Of a stretch of 64,000 nt of DNA, positions 52,832 through 62,156 are shown one piece after another (position 1 is the first letter of the stretch; every line of letters begins with the position of its first letter). Source of the DNA: Hyalangium versicolor (GTDB lineage Bacteria; Myxococcota; Myxococcia; Myxococcales; Myxococcaceae); the NCBI RefSeq assembly GCF_020103695.1, contig NZ_JAHXBF010000006.1, forward strand, positions 434,001 to 498,000, read 5' to 3'. Made by a program: the position numbers and the translations under genes. The notes beneath the pieces are model-generated. The model was not told the DNA's origin. It worked only from the letters and a program-made list of their open reading frames with translations, and did no database searches.

Positions 52832-55800
52832 TCACGGTGCCTTCGCGACGGGCACCATCTCTTCACGCCGGAGCAGCAGCAGGGCATCGTTCTTCGGAAG
52901 GATGCGCACCTGGAAGCGGCGCCGGTATTCGTCCTCGGGCGTGAAGACTCCACGATCGCTCACCAGCAACAGCGCCGTGGGCACGACGTACCGCTGCGAG
53001 TGGTTGCCGTAGTAGTGCACCACCACGTGGTACGGCCCCGGCGCTGCCTTGCGAGCGTGGTACAGCTCGGGGCCCAGCCCGTCGGTGATGTCCCAGAAGA
53101 GCTTGCCGCCCAGCTGTGTCTCCTTGTGCGAGTAGAAGCAGCGTTCGCCATTGGGCTCGATGACCCACAGATCGATGTCCGTGTTGTCCGAGTTCCAGTG
53201 GGTGGTGAGCTGGTAGTCGATTGGCTGGAAGTTCAGCTCCTCGGTCACGGTGCCGAGCTTCGCCAGCTCTCCCTGCCGGGTGCGCAGCACGGTCGCCACG
53301 GCTCCCGCGCGCGGGTGGCGCGCCAGCGCCGTGAGCATCCGTGAGTAGTGGTACGCCGCTACCGTCTTCAGCTCGGCCGGGTGCCGGGGCCAGCTCCGCG
53401 CCAGGACGATCTCGTAGTTGCGAGCCGCCTCCGAGTAGCGGCCCGCCGCATCCAGCGCCAGCGCCTCCTCGAGGAAGGCCTGGGCCTCGAAGGGACGGCT
53501 GAGCCGCACGTGCTCGAAGAGCTCGGCCGCCGCCGGGTATTGCCCGAGCGCCAGCATGCCGTAGCCGACCAGCCGCAGCGCTTCCGCGTCCTGGGGACGC
53601 AGCTCCACCGGCGAGGAGAGCGCTCGCACCGCGCCCCAGGTGTCTCCCGCCAGCGCCCGCTTGCGCGAGATGGCCTCGTACACCAGCACGTCGTCCTTGT
53701 TGTCCCGGCGCGCCTTCCGGTACTGGAGCTCCGCCTGGAGACGCTCGTCTCCTCCCGCATAGGGCTCGTCCTTCAGGGGCTGGCGCCGCAGCAGGGCGCT
53801 GAGCTGGCTGCCCACCTCGCCCAGCTTGCGCACCACCTGCCGGCCCGAGTCCGGCACGTCGTCCAAGGCGATGCCCAGTAGCTTGTCGCGCCGCTGGTCC
53901 TCCTCCTTGCGCCTCAGCCCCTCCAGGTCCGCCAGGTCCACCTGCTCGTCCTTCACGGCGTAGCGCGTGTAGTCGCCCTCGGACTCCAGCACGAGCATGG
54001 AGGCTCGCGCGTTCGCCAGCCGGTAGTGCTGGCTGAGCGCCACCACCATCCGGTCCAGCCGCTCGTCGTCCAGCGACACCAGGCGCGCGGTGAAAAGCTC
54101 CGCCCACGCTCTCGGGGCGAAGGGGCTGTCCATGTCTCGGGGCAGGGGCACTCGCAGCACGCGCTCCTCCTCACCCACCCGCGTCACCACCTCCAGCTCC
54201 GCCGCCCCTTCGTCTGGCAGCCGCCCCGCCACCTGCAGCTCCTGGCCCGGGAAGACGAGCCGCGGCCGCCCCGCCACCACGACGTCCTTCGAGGCCGCGC
54301 CCTTCACCTCGACGCGGGCCAGCACCACCGAGGCCGCCCGGTGCGCCCGGGCCGCCGCCTCCACCTCCGAGCCGGAGAGCACGTTCACCACGCGCCCGTC
54401 GCTCGCGCGTGCCAGGGCGTCGAACAGCTCCTGGTTCACCGCCGCCTCACCGAAGCGGTAGGTCATCCATCGCAGCGTCTCCACACTGGGGTGGGTGGAG
54501 ATCAGCGCCTCCACCCGGCCCTGGCCCCAGGTGGCGTTGCCGTCCGAGAGCAGGAATGCCGTCACGCGCTCGCCCGCCTTGGCCGGCTTGAGCCACTCCT
54601 TTCCGGCCTTGTCCAGCTCCTCCAGGACGCCGTCCACGTGCGAGGCCCCCTCGAGGAAGATGTTCTCCAACTCGGAGAACGTCTGCTGGCGGTGCTCGGC
54701 GTCATTGGTCCGCCAGCCCGCGCCGTGGAGCCAGCGCGGGCGCACGTCGAACAGCAGCACCGCGTATTCCTTGAGCGTCTCGTCCTTCTCCAGCAGCGCG
54801 CGCAGGGTGGCGGCCTGGAGCGCCCAGGCGTTGCCGTCCTCCACGGAGAGAGAGGTGTCCACCACCAGCACCGCGCGTCCCGTCGGTGGGCCCTCCGCGC
54901 CCGAGGTCAGCCGCGCCGGCAGCCGCACCCGTGTGTAGAAGGCCTGGCCCGGCAATCCCGCCGCGTCCTTGCCCACCAGCACGTCCGCGTCCGCGCTCTT
55001 GGGGGCCAGCGCCACGTCCAGTGCTCCGTCTCCCTGGAGCTTGGAGAAGTCGTAGACCTGCCATGGGCCCTGTGCGCGCGGCTGGCTCGCCGAGGCCGGC
55101 TGCACCGTCACCACGCCCACGTGGCGCGGGTCCACGTGCACGCGTGCGGACACCAGGAGCCCCTGGCCTGCCCCCGGCGGCAGCGGCCACGTGTAGCGCA
55201 GCTGCTTCCCGTCGAAGAGGAGCGTCTGCTCGTAGGCGATCACCACGCGCTTGAGGGACTTGGGCGGCAGCGGGAACACCCGGGCGCTGAACGTCGAAGC
55301 TCCCGCCCACTCCAGCAACGCTGGGTCCACGTTGCGCCGCACCACGTCCTCGTAGACTTCGCGGGCGCGCTTCTGCTCGACGACGCGGGCTTCCTGGCGC
55401 TGGCCCCAGGAGCGCTTCGCCCCAGGAGGACTCGGCGGCGCCGCAGCCTCCAACTCCTCCATCTTGCCCGAGGCGTCTCCCAGCGGCGGGAGCAGCTCCG
55501 AGGATTGGAAGAGCGAGGGCGAGTCCACCGCCACCGAGCCCGAGTAGAGCGCGAAGCCGGCCATCGAGGCCCCGCCCGGCAGCGGATAGTAGAAGGTCCC
55601 CTCCAGGTTGCGGTTCGTGTCGTTCTCGAACAGGTGGTCCACCACGGTGCGCACCCGGGCTCCCTGGATGTACGTCACCACGCGCACCTCGCGCATCTTG
55701 AGAGGCTGGTAGCGGCCGGACTCATCGGTGATGAGCACCTTGGCCGCCCGCAGCGCCGCCTCCACCTTGGGCAGCACCGGCGTGGGCGGCGCGTCGCTCT

Positions 55801-56374
55801 CGCCATCCTTTGTCTTCTTCTTGGGGGCCTCCCTCGGTGCGTCGTCCATGTCCGGCCTCGGGGCGGCTTCCATGGCCGGAGCCGGTTGAATGATCTCCCT
55901 GCGGTTCCTGGCGAGGTCTCGGGGAGCGGGGGCCGGAGGTGGGGGCGGGGGCGGGAGCGCTCCCGCGCTCCCGGGAGCGGCCACTCTGCCGCCGAGGGCA
56001 CCCCCGACGACACCTCCGGCGACGCCTCCTACGACGCCTCCCTGGACGCCTCCCTCCTCGGCCGCCTCCGACTCCGCGGGGGGCTCTGGACGGTTCGCGC
56101 GCTCGAGTTCGGCGACCTGGGCCTCGGTGATCACCTGGGGATCCGCCACGGAGTCACGCAGCTCGGCGAGATTCACCTCTCCGGTGTCCGCCTGGCTCAG
56201 TGCCGCCGAGGGTGCCGCCAGCCCTGCTTTCTTGAACCGCTCCACCTCCGCCTGGGGGACGGAGGGCGTCGAGGGCGGCGTGACAGTCGTGGGCTCGCGC
56301 GGGGTGCCGCGGGTGCAGCCCGAGAGGAGCAGCCACAGGGACAGCAGGGCGGTGGAGGCACGCTTCAGGTTCAT
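52832..56374 (-). CDS. VIT/vWA/TPR/DUF2135 lipoprotein
   Basis: 1180 residues. The signal peptide ends in lipobox LSGC (Cys20). A Pro/Ala/Gly-rich stretch (to about 200) includes GGVVGGVAGGVVGGALGG. The VIT domain covers about 205-400 (VVTYIQGARVRTVVDHLFEN, GTFYYPLPGGASMAGFALYS). The vWA domain (about 500-680) has AVLVVDTSLSVEDGNAWALQ with the metal site. TPR-like helices and a C-terminal DUF2135 domain (NTDIDLWVIEPNGERCFYSH, VVVHYYGNHSQRYV) follow. It is anchored in a membrane facing the periplasm or outside. It is the second VIT/vWA protein in the window; its role is unknown. Confidence 0.87.
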   Translation of the reverse strand: MNLKRASTALLSLWLLLSGCTRGTPREPTTVTPPSTPSVPQAEVERFKKAGLAAPSAALSQADTGEVNLAELRDSVADPQVITEAQVAELERANRPEPPAESEAAEEGGVQGGVVGGVAGGVVGGALGGRVAAPGSAGALPPPPPPPAPAPRDLARNRREIIQPAPAMEAAPRPDMDDAPREAPKKKTKDGESDAPPTPVLPKVEAALRAAKVLITDESGRYQPLKMREVRVVTYIQGARVRTVVDHLFENDTNRNLEGTFYYPLPGGASMAGFALYSGSVAVDSPSLFQSSELLPPLGDASGKMEELEAAAPPSPPGAKRSWGQRQEARVVEQKRAREVYEDVVRRNVDPALLEWAGASTFSARVFPLPPKSLKRVVIAYEQTLLFDGKQLRYTWPLPPGAGQGLLVSARVHVDPRHVGVVTVQPASASQPRAQGPWQVYDFSKLQGDGALDVALAPKSADADVLVGKDAAGLPGQAFYTRVRLPARLTSGAEGPPTGRAVLVVDTSLSVEDGNAWALQAATLRALLEKDETLKEYAVLLFDVRPRWLHGAGWRTNDAEHRQQTFSELENIFLEGASHVDGVLEELDKAGKEWLKPAKAGERVTAFLLSDGNATWGQGRVEALISTHPSVETLRWMTYRFGEAAVNQELFDALARASDGRVVNVLSGSEVEAAARAHRAASVVLARVEVKGAASKDVVVAGRPRLVFPGQELQVAGRLPDEGAAELEVVTRVGEEERVLRVPLPRDMDSPFAPRAWAELFTARLVSLDDERLDRMVVALSQHYRLANARASMLVLESEGDYTRYAVKDEQVDLADLEGLRRKEEDQRRDKLLGIALDDVPDSGRQVVRKLGEVGSQLSALLRRQPLKDEPYAGGDERLQAELQYRKARRDNKDDVLVYEAISRKRALAGDTWGAVRALSSPVELRPQDAEALRLVGYGMLALGQYPAAAELFEHVRLSRPFEAQAFLEEALALDAAGRYSEAARNYEIVLARSWPRHPAELKTVAAYHYSRMLTALARHPRAGAVATVLRTRQGELAKLGTVTEELNFQPIDYQLTTHWNSDNTDIDLWVIEPNGERCFYSHKETQLGGKLFWDITDGLGPELYHARKAAPGPYHVVVHYYGNHSQRYVVPTALLLVSDRGVFTPEDEYRRRFQVRILPKNDALLLLRREEMVPVAKAP

Positions 56375-56414
56375 GGCCCGGAGACGTTAGCCCAAGGCGG
56401 GGTAACGCTCCGCG

Positions 56415-57692
56415 TCAGTCCAGGGCCGCGCCCACGATGCCCTGCTGGGTCCGAAGCACCTCCAGGTGGCGGCGCCGGGCACCCGCTGCCGCCAGGTGCC
56501 ACACGCCCGCGAGCAGGCCCACCAGCAGACAGGCTCCCCACAGGGTGGCGCCGCCAAAGCGGCTCAGCACCCAGCTGCCCACCATGGGCGAGAGGCAGGA
56601 GGCCAGCCCCCAGCTCATGGAGAAGGCGCCCTGGTAGCTTCCGCGCAGGTGGACCGGGGCCAGGTCCGCTACCACCGAGGCGGACATCGTCGCGCCGAGG
56701 ATCTCTCCCAAGGTCCATATGGACACGGCGAACATGGCCAGCGGGACGGTGGTGGACAGGGCGTGCAGCCCGAAGCCCACGCCGGTGAAGATGGCTCCGG
56801 CCGCGAGCACGGCCGAGCGCCGCCGCCGCGCCACGAGCCGCGAGATGAAGGGCTGCGCCAGGACGATGAGCACCCCGTTGACGGCCATCACCGTGCCGTA
56901 CTGCGCCGTCCCCATGCCGTGGGAGGCGAGGTCCAACGCGAGTGCCGCCTGGCTCTGGAAGAAGAGGAAGGCCACCAGGAGGTTGGGCAGCCAGAAGGCC
57001 AGGAAGATCTTGTCCAGGAAGGGGATCGGCGAGGGCAACAGCGAGCGCGAGGGGGCGCGCTGCGTGAGGGTCTCCGGGACCTTGAACCAGACGACGCAAC
57101 CATAGAGGAAGGTGGTGATCGCGTCGGCCACGAAGAGGGTGAGGAAGCCGCCCTGGGCGACGAACCCTCCCAGGGGCACGGCGATGGCGAAGCCCACGTT
57201 CACCACCCAGTAGAGCAGGCTGAAGGCCCGGATCCGATCCTGGGGCTGCACCACATCCGAGATGGCGGCGAAGACGGCGGGTCGGTACAGGTCTCCCAGG
57301 AGTCCGAGGGCGAAGGCGCCCACGCGGATCCACAGTGGGTCACGGCAGAAGCCCAGGAAGAGCATGGCCCCCGCGGCCAGCCACAGCCCGAGCCCCAGTG
57401 CGAGGCGGCGTCCCAGCCGGTCCGCCAGCGTCCCACCCAGCAGCGCGGAGAACATGGCGCCGAAGCCGTACAGCGAGACGACGAGGCCTGCCTGGACTTC
57501 GGAGAAGCCGCGCTCGCGCGTCAGGTAGAGCGCCAGGAAGGGCACCACGAAGCCGCCGATGCGGTTGACCAGGGTGCCCGTCCACAGGAACCAGTACGTC
57601 GAGGGCAAGCCACCGATGGTGATTCGCACCTGCTCCACGAACCGGCTGCGGAGTGTGTCGCGGGGGACGGAGGCCATTCTGGCTGGCAGCAT
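56415..57692 (-). CDS. MFS transporter
   Basis: 425 residues with about 12 membrane helices. The major-facilitator signature between helices 2 and 3 is GGTLADRLGRRLALGLGLWL. Other parts are FLWTGTLVNRIGGFVVPFLA, SDVVQPQDRIRAFSLLYWVV and TMSASVVADLAPVHLRGSYQ, which resembles multidrug-efflux members such as MdtH. The substrate is not known. The start is uncertain (ATG 57692 or 57677), because neither has a ribosome site; the longer frame is not membrane-like. Confidence 0.88.
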   Translation of the reverse strand: MLPARMASVPRDTLRSRFVEQVRITIGGLPSTYWFLWTGTLVNRIGGFVVPFLALYLTRERGFSEVQAGLVVSLYGFGAMFSALLGGTLADRLGRRLALGLGLWLAAGAMLFLGFCRDPLWIRVGAFALGLLGDLYRPAVFAAISDVVQPQDRIRAFSLLYWVVNVGFAIAVPLGGFVAQGGFLTLFVADAITTFLYGCVVWFKVPETLTQRAPSRSLLPSPIPFLDKIFLAFWLPNLLVAFLFFQSQAALALDLASHGMGTAQYGTVMAVNGVLIVLAQPFISRLVARRRRSAVLAAGAIFTGVGFGLHALSTTVPLAMFAVSIWTLGEILGATMSASVVADLAPVHLRGSYQGAFSMSWGLASCLSPMVGSWVLSRFGGATLWGACLLVGLLAGVWHLAAAGARRRHLEVLRTQQGIVGAALD

Positions 57693-57809
57693 GCGCCAGC
57701 GGACGCTGCCCTCCAAGAGGCCTGACGCCCCTCCACGGTGACGCCCCTGGGTGGGAGGGCACGAGCGTCCGAGCATGAAGGGTGTTGTTTGCTCGGACGC
57801 GTCGGGGGC

Positions 57810-58403
57810 TCAGCGCTTCACGACGGCCGCGGTGGTGAGCGCGGTGGGCCGCTTGTCGGCCGTGCACATGTCATTGTCGGCGGGACGCTGGCCGAAGAAG
57901 AGCTTGTCGCCGTCCACCTTGACGATGTCGTGGTCCGACGAGCAGGCCGAGGTGGGACGGAAGAAGAGGCAGCCGGTGCTCGCGGTGGACTGCTCTTCGC
58001 CGACCTTCCACGTGCCCGAGCCGCAGTGGGTGCTCTGGAAGGTGTCCGCCAGCCCTTGCACGTACGCCGTCATGTACTGGTCCTTGAAGGTGAAGGTGGC
58101 CTCGGTGGCCCCCTCCACCTTCTCCGAGTCCTTCTCCAACTCATAGGGGCCGCCCACGCGGGCGGAGAAGAGCTTCGTCTGGCATTGCGCGTCGCCGAAG
58201 GCGTCCACCTTCAGCGTCCAGGTGTCCTCGGTCAGCGTGAACGTCCGCTGGAGATAGGAGTTGGTGCCATCGCCGTTGGGGACGGCCTCGCACGAGGCGC
58301 TCGACCAGGTGCCCTCGAGATCCTGGGTCTGCACGGCGGTTCCACCACAGGCGACGGCACACAGGGCGGTGAGGGCGGCGAAGAGACGGAGAGGGGTCTT
58401 CAT
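57810..58403 (-). CDS. Secreted lipoprotein, APCDD1-domain-like, copy 1
   Basis: 197 residues. The lipobox is AVAC (Cys19). The mature part reads DLEGTWSSASCEAVPNGDG, FTLTEDTWTLKVDAFGDAQC, ARVGGPYELEKDS, VEGATEATFTFKDQYMTAYV and CGSGTWKVGEEQ. These blocks (GTW-x-S-x2-CE, GD-x-QC, G-x-Y, GATE) resemble the vertebrate APCDD1 domain, a Wnt-binding secreted fold; this is a resemblance noticed by eye. The downstream end holds DHDIVKVDGDKLFFGQRPAD. It is a tandem duplicate of the next gene. Confidence 0.75.
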   Translation of the reverse strand: MKTPLRLFAALTALCAVACGGTAVQTQDLEGTWSSASCEAVPNGDGTNSYLQRTFTLTEDTWTLKVDAFGDAQCQTKLFSARVGGPYELEKDSEKVEGATEATFTFKDQYMTAYVQGLADTFQSTHCGSGTWKVGEEQSTASTGCLFFRPTSACSSDHDIVKVDGDKLFFGQRPADNDMCTADKRPTALTTAAVVKR

Positions 58404-58447
58404 GACGGTGTTCCTTTCGTGGGGTTCAGGGAGGGAAGGAGTGGGGT

Positions 58448-59041
58448 TCAGCGGCGCACCACGGGGAGCGCGGCGAGAGCGGCGGGGCGCTTCTGCGGCG
58501 CGCACATGTCGTTGTCGGCGGGGCGCTGACCAAAGAAGAGCTGGTTGCCCTCGACCTTGACGATGTCGTGATCCGTGCCGCACGCAGAGGTGGGGCGGAA
58601 GAAGAGGCAGCCCGTGTCCGTGGTCCGCTGCTCCTCGCCGACCTTCCACGTGCCCGAGCCGCACTTCGCGTTCTGGAAGGCGTCGGCCAGCGGCTGCACG
58701 TGCGGCGTCATGTAGAGCTCGCCGAAGCCGAAGTTGCCCTCGGTGGCGCCCGGCACCGCGGCCGAGTCCTGCACCAGCGTGTAGGGGCCCACGACGCGGG
58801 CGGTGAACAGCTTCATCTGGCACTGCGCGTCGCCGAAGGCGTTCAGGTGGAGCGTCCAGGTGTTCTCGGTGAGCGTGAAGTGGCGCTGGATGTAGTTGTT
58901 GTTGCCGATGGACTCGCAGGTGGCGCTGTCCCAGGTGCCGGCGAGCTCCTGCGGCTTCACGGCCGTCTGTGCCCCCTGAGTGGTGGCACAGGCGGCGGAC
59001 AGCGTGGCGAGGGCGGCGAGCAGGCGAAGCGAGGTCTTCAT
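58448..59041 (-). CDS. Secreted lipoprotein, APCDD1-domain-like, copy 2
   Basis: 197 residues, same length and layout as copy 1, with a signal peptide ending in AAC (Cys18). Shared blocks include ELAGTWDSATCESIG, FTLTENTWTLHLNAFGDAQC, GPYTLVQDSAAVPGATEGNF, CGSGTWKVGEEQRT, CLFFRPTSACGTDHDIVKVE and LFFGQRPADNDMC, so the two are clear paralogues. The duplication is old enough that the middle has diverged. It is divergent from the LysR gene at 59162. Confidence 0.75.
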   Translation of the reverse strand: MKTSLRLLAALATLSAACATTQGAQTAVKPQELAGTWDSATCESIGNNNYIQRHFTLTENTWTLHLNAFGDAQCQMKLFTARVVGPYTLVQDSAAVPGATEGNFGFGELYMTPHVQPLADAFQNAKCGSGTWKVGEEQRTTDTGCLFFRPTSACGTDHDIVKVEGNQLFFGQRPADNDMCAPQKRPAALAALPVVRR

Positions 59042-59143
59042 GGGGAGTTCCTTCCAGGTGACTCGGGGGCGGAGTGCGTCCCGAACGCGGAAAGAAATGC
59101 CTCAGCCTGGGCCATGCGGAAACGCTGGAGTTCGCCGGGGACC

Positions 59144-59159
59144 CCTGCAAATCTGCAGG
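59144..59159. promoter_or_regulatory. Palindrome at the start of the LysR gene
   Basis: CCTGCA-AATC-TGCAGG is a 6-4-6 inverted repeat ending 2 bases before ATG 59162, where a ribosome site would normally be. It may be a binding site for the LysR protein or an RNA hairpin that blocks translation. Confidence 0.4.
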
Positions 59160-59161
59160 CC

Positions 59162-60136
59162 ATGCCCAGTTGGGATGACCTGCGCTACTTCCTGTCCATC
59201 GCTCGAGAGGGCTCGCTCGCGGCGGCGGCCCGGACGATCCGGGTGGATGCGACCACGGTGGGGAGGCGGCTCGCGGTGCTCGAGAAGGCGCTGGGGGCTC
59301 GACTCTTCGATCGGATGCCCGCGGGCTTCGTGCTCACGGAGGCCGGGCGCAGCATCCGCTCGGCCGTGGAGGAGATGGAGGCCTCCGTGCTGGCCGTGGA
59401 GCGCAAGGCCAGCGGGGATGACGCACGCCTGGAGGGCGTGGTGCGCATCACCACCACCGAGGCCTTCGCCGTGCGCACGCTGCTGCCCGGCTTCGGCCCC
59501 TTTCGCGAGCGCCACCCCCATATCGAGGTGCAGTTCCTCACCGACTATGGCGCGTTGGATCTCGTTCGGCGCGAGGCGGACATCGCCGTGCGCCTGACTC
59601 GCCCCAAGGAGGACACGCTCGTGGCGCGCAAGGTGGGGGAGATCGCCATCGCTCCCTATGCCGCCGAGAGCTACCTGGCGCGGCGCGGGCAGCCCGATCC
59701 GGCCTCGGGCTTCGCAGGTCATGAGATCATCGCCTACGCGGATGCGGCGTCGAAGTGGCCCGAGGCACGGTGGATGACGGAGGTGGCCACCTCGGCTCGG
59801 GTGGCGGTGCGCTGCAACTCGCTGCTGTCCGTGGTGGCGGCGGCGGGGGCTGGCGTGGGTATCGGGCTAATGCCCTGTTTCATGGGCGACAGGGAGCCTT
59901 CCCTGCGCCGGTTGATGCCGCCCCTTTCCACGCTGAGCCGCGATATCTGGCTGGTGGTTCACCGCGACTTGCAGCACAACGCGCGTGTGCGTGCCGTGCT
60001 CCACTTCCTGGCCGAGCTCATCCAACGCGAGCGCCCACTCATCTCGGGTGGCGGACTGACTGTGCCCATGCCGGAAGCTGCGGCCCAGGCCCGGACTCCG
60101 GCCGTGCCTCGCAAGCCGAGGAAGCGGACCGCATGA
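59162..60136 (+). CDS. LysR-family transcriptional regulator
   Basis: 324 residues. The helix-turn-helix is MPSWDDLRYFLSIAREGSLA, RTIRVDATTVGRRLAVLEKA, GARLFDRMPAGFVLTEAG. The effector domain has VRITTTEAFAVRTLLPGFGP and LVRREADIAVRLTRPKEDTL, placing it in the broad CrgA-like branch. The C-terminus is Pro/Arg/Lys-rich. It overlaps the downstream transporter gene by 4 bases (ATGA), so they are one operon, and it probably controls that transporter in response to its substrate. Confidence 0.92.
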   Translation: MPSWDDLRYFLSIAREGSLAAAARTIRVDATTVGRRLAVLEKALGARLFDRMPAGFVLTEAGRSIRSAVEEMEASVLAVERKASGDDARLEGVVRITTTEAFAVRTLLPGFGPFRERHPHIEVQFLTDYGALDLVRREADIAVRLTRPKEDTLVARKVGEIAIAPYAAESYLARRGQPDPASGFAGHEIIAYADAASKWPEARWMTEVATSARVAVRCNSLLSVVAAAGAGVGIGLMPCFMGDREPSLRRLMPPLSTLSRDIWLVVHRDLQHNARVRAVLHFLAELIQRERPLISGGGLTVPMPEAAAQARTPAVPRKPRKRTA

Positions 60137-61047
60137 TTTCCGTCATCAGCCTGCTGGCGGTGTGTCTGGCGCTCGGGGTGCTGGCGCGGCGCAGTGGCCG
60201 CTTTCCTCCCCAGACGGCCATGGTGCTCAACTCATTCGTGATCGCCGTGGCCCTGCCCGCACTCGTGCTGCGCGTGGTGCACCGGCTGGAGTTCCGTCCC
60301 GAGCTGGTGGTCGCGGCCGTGTCGCCGTGGGTCGTCTTCGTGGCGGCGGTGGTGCTCTTCCAGGGAGTCGGGTCACGGCTCGGACTGGGACGGGCCTCCG
60401 TGGCCGCGCTCGTGCTCACGGGCGGGTTGAGCAACACGGCGTTCGTGGGCCTGCCCATGGCCGAGGCCTTGCTGGGGCGCGAGGGGCTCGCGGTGGCGGT
60501 GGTGGTGGATCAGCTCGGCACATTCCTCGTGCTCGCGACGCTGGCGACGCTCTTCGCCGCGCGAGCCGCCGCCGGGGAGGAGTCCCTCAGCCGGACCGCC
60601 CTTCTGCTCAAGGTGGTGAAGTTCCCACCCTTCGTGGCGCTCGTCCTCGCGCTGGCGCTGCATCCGTGGAGCTTCCCCGTGTGGCTGGACGCGATCCTGG
60701 AGCGGCTGAGCTCGACGTTGACTCCGCTCACGCTGTTCTCCGTGGGGTTCCAGCTCCAGTTCGCAGGGCTTCGCTCGCGAGCCGGAGCGCTGGTTCTCGG
60801 GCTGGGCTACAAGCTGGTGCTGGCGCCGGCCCTGGTGGCGCTCGGGTTGTGGGCGCTGCCGGTGGCTCCCATCGTTCGCGATGCCACGCTGATCCAGAAC
60901 GCCATGGCGCCCATGGTCAGCGGCGCCATCCTTGCTGCGGAGCACAAGCTGGATCCCGAGCTGTCCGCGCTCATGGTGGGCTTCGGCATTCCTTTGAGTT
61001 TCCTTACCGTTCCGCTGTGGCTGTGGCTGGCTCACCACGTTGCGTGA
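60133..61047 (+). CDS. AEC-family (auxin efflux carrier-like) transporter
   Basis: 304 residues, about 10 membrane helices in two inverted halves. Family points are LLAVCLALGVLARRSGRFP, LNSFVIAVALPALVLRVVHR, TGGLSNTAFVGLPMAEALLG, ILERLSSTLTPLTLFSVGFQL, and the late NAMAPMVSGAILAAEHKLDP. Bacterial AEC members move small organic acids such as malate or malonate. The substrate is unknown. The gene is translationally coupled to the LysR regulator. Confidence 0.9.
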   Translation: MISVISLLAVCLALGVLARRSGRFPPQTAMVLNSFVIAVALPALVLRVVHRLEFRPELVVAAVSPWVVFVAAVVLFQGVGSRLGLGRASVAALVLTGGLSNTAFVGLPMAEALLGREGLAVAVVVDQLGTFLVLATLATLFAARAAAGEESLSRTALLLKVVKFPPFVALVLALALHPWSFPVWLDAILERLSSTLTPLTLFSVGFQLQFAGLRSRAGALVLGLGYKLVLAPALVALGLWALPVAPIVRDATLIQNAMAPMVSGAILAAEHKLDPELSALMVGFGIPLSFLTVPLWLWLAHHVA

Positions 61048-61098
61048 CCAGGGACTCCGCACGCGTGCCCGGGCAGCGGAGCGGTATGCTCCCGTGCC

Positions 61099-61929
61099 GT
61101 GAGAGCACTCCCCTGGTTGCTGATGGCATCGCTGTTGGCGGCGTGCGCCGCACCGAGCGCGAAGGTCTTGTCCGCAGGCTCCACCGCGGCGTGCGTGCTC
61201 GATGCTTCGCCTGAGCTCATCCCGGTGCCAGAGCCCATCGCCGGCGAACTGAACGTGCTCTTCGAGCTGCCCGACTCACCTGAGTGGTGGGCCCCGGCTC
61301 CCATGGACTCCGAGCGTACGCAGTATCGTGCCGCCCTTGTGGGCCGGCTTGGAGGTGAGGATGCCCTCCAGCCTCGTGCCCTCCTGCAGCGACAGCGCGC
61401 TGTGCATGCGTCGCTCCCGGGTGATCGCGCCCGTGAAGCCGAGAATATCGACGCGCTCCTGCAGGGCCGGGCCGGTACCATTTCGCCTGCATCCTGCCTG
61501 GAGTGGCGCCTCTTCCAGCACCAGGCCCACCGCTTCCCCGCGATCGATCGGCCCACCGAGTTCGGCGCCTACGTGCTCCGCGGCCAGGGCCGCATTCGTG
61601 TGTACTTCTCGGGAGCGGATCGCGTGGGCCAGAAGCTGCGCCACGAGGTGAGTGACCGTGTCGTCGCGGATGTGGCCCGAGGCTTTACGCCCTTGGCACA
61701 CCTCCACAACCATCCCTTCCTGTTCGACCGCAAGCCGGGGGATCGCACCTGGGCGACCGCGGACACGCTCGCGGACATTGCTGGGGCGCTCGCCCCCAGC
61801 CTCACCGATGTCCAGGCCTACCGTCAGATGCGGGAAGGCTTCGGTCTCCAAGGCGCCTGGGTCACCAACGGGCTCGACAGCGCCCACTACTCCGCCGAGG
61901 ACTTAGACCGGCTCTCCGCCTGGCCTTGA
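61099..61929 (+). CDS. Lipoprotein with possible JAMM-like metal motif
   Basis: 276 residues from GTG 61099. The leader MRALPWLLMASLLAAC ends in a lipobox at Cys16. The C-terminal half has EFGAYVLRGQGRIRVYF, then LAHLHNHPFLFDRKPGDRTW and APSLTDVQAY. The H-x-H-P then S-x-x-D order recalls JAMM/MPN metalloproteases (His-x-His ... Ser-x2-Asp), but with a longer gap between the parts, about 25-30 residues. The match is by eye. It lies 51 bases after the AEC gene. Confidence 0.7.
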   Translation: MRALPWLLMASLLAACAAPSAKVLSAGSTAACVLDASPELIPVPEPIAGELNVLFELPDSPEWWAPAPMDSERTQYRAALVGRLGGEDALQPRALLQRQRAVHASLPGDRAREAENIDALLQGRAGTISPASCLEWRLFQHQAHRFPAIDRPTEFGAYVLRGQGRIRVYFSGADRVGQKLRHEVSDRVVADVARGFTPLAHLHNHPFLFDRKPGDRTWATADTLADIAGALAPSLTDVQAYRQMREGFGLQGAWVTNGLDSAHYSAEDLDRLSAWP

Positions 61930-61949
61930 GCCCCCTCGCGCGAGGGACG

Positions 61950-62156
61950 CTACGCGTTGGCCGTGGCCGAGTACGACAGCTCCAGCCCGTTGCCATTCAC
62001 CTTCATGCGCGGCTTCGACAGCCAGTGGCACTTCGTGCAGTAGCTGTGGGCTCCCGCCGGTGTCGCGCGGATGGTCACCTCACCCCCGCACACCAGACAC
62101 CCCGAAGGCAGCGTGAACTCAGCGAACCGCTCGCCGTTGATCTCTGGAATCATCAT
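61950..62156 (-). CDS. Small zinc-ribbon protein
   Basis: 68 residues from ATG 62156, preceded by AAAGG; a longer form to 62201 is possible. Two Cys pairs make a zinc ribbon: GCLVCGGEV and YCTKCHWLSKP. The rest is short. Function is unknown. Confidence 0.6.
   Translation of the reverse strand: MMIPEINGERFAEFTLPSGCLVCGGEVTIRATPAGAHSYCTKCHWLSKPRMKVNGNGLELSYSATANA

Noticed and set aside
54026..56788. 920-residue + strand ORF
   Set aside because: Antisense to the 1180-residue lipoprotein gene and running into the MFS gene; low-complexity shadow.
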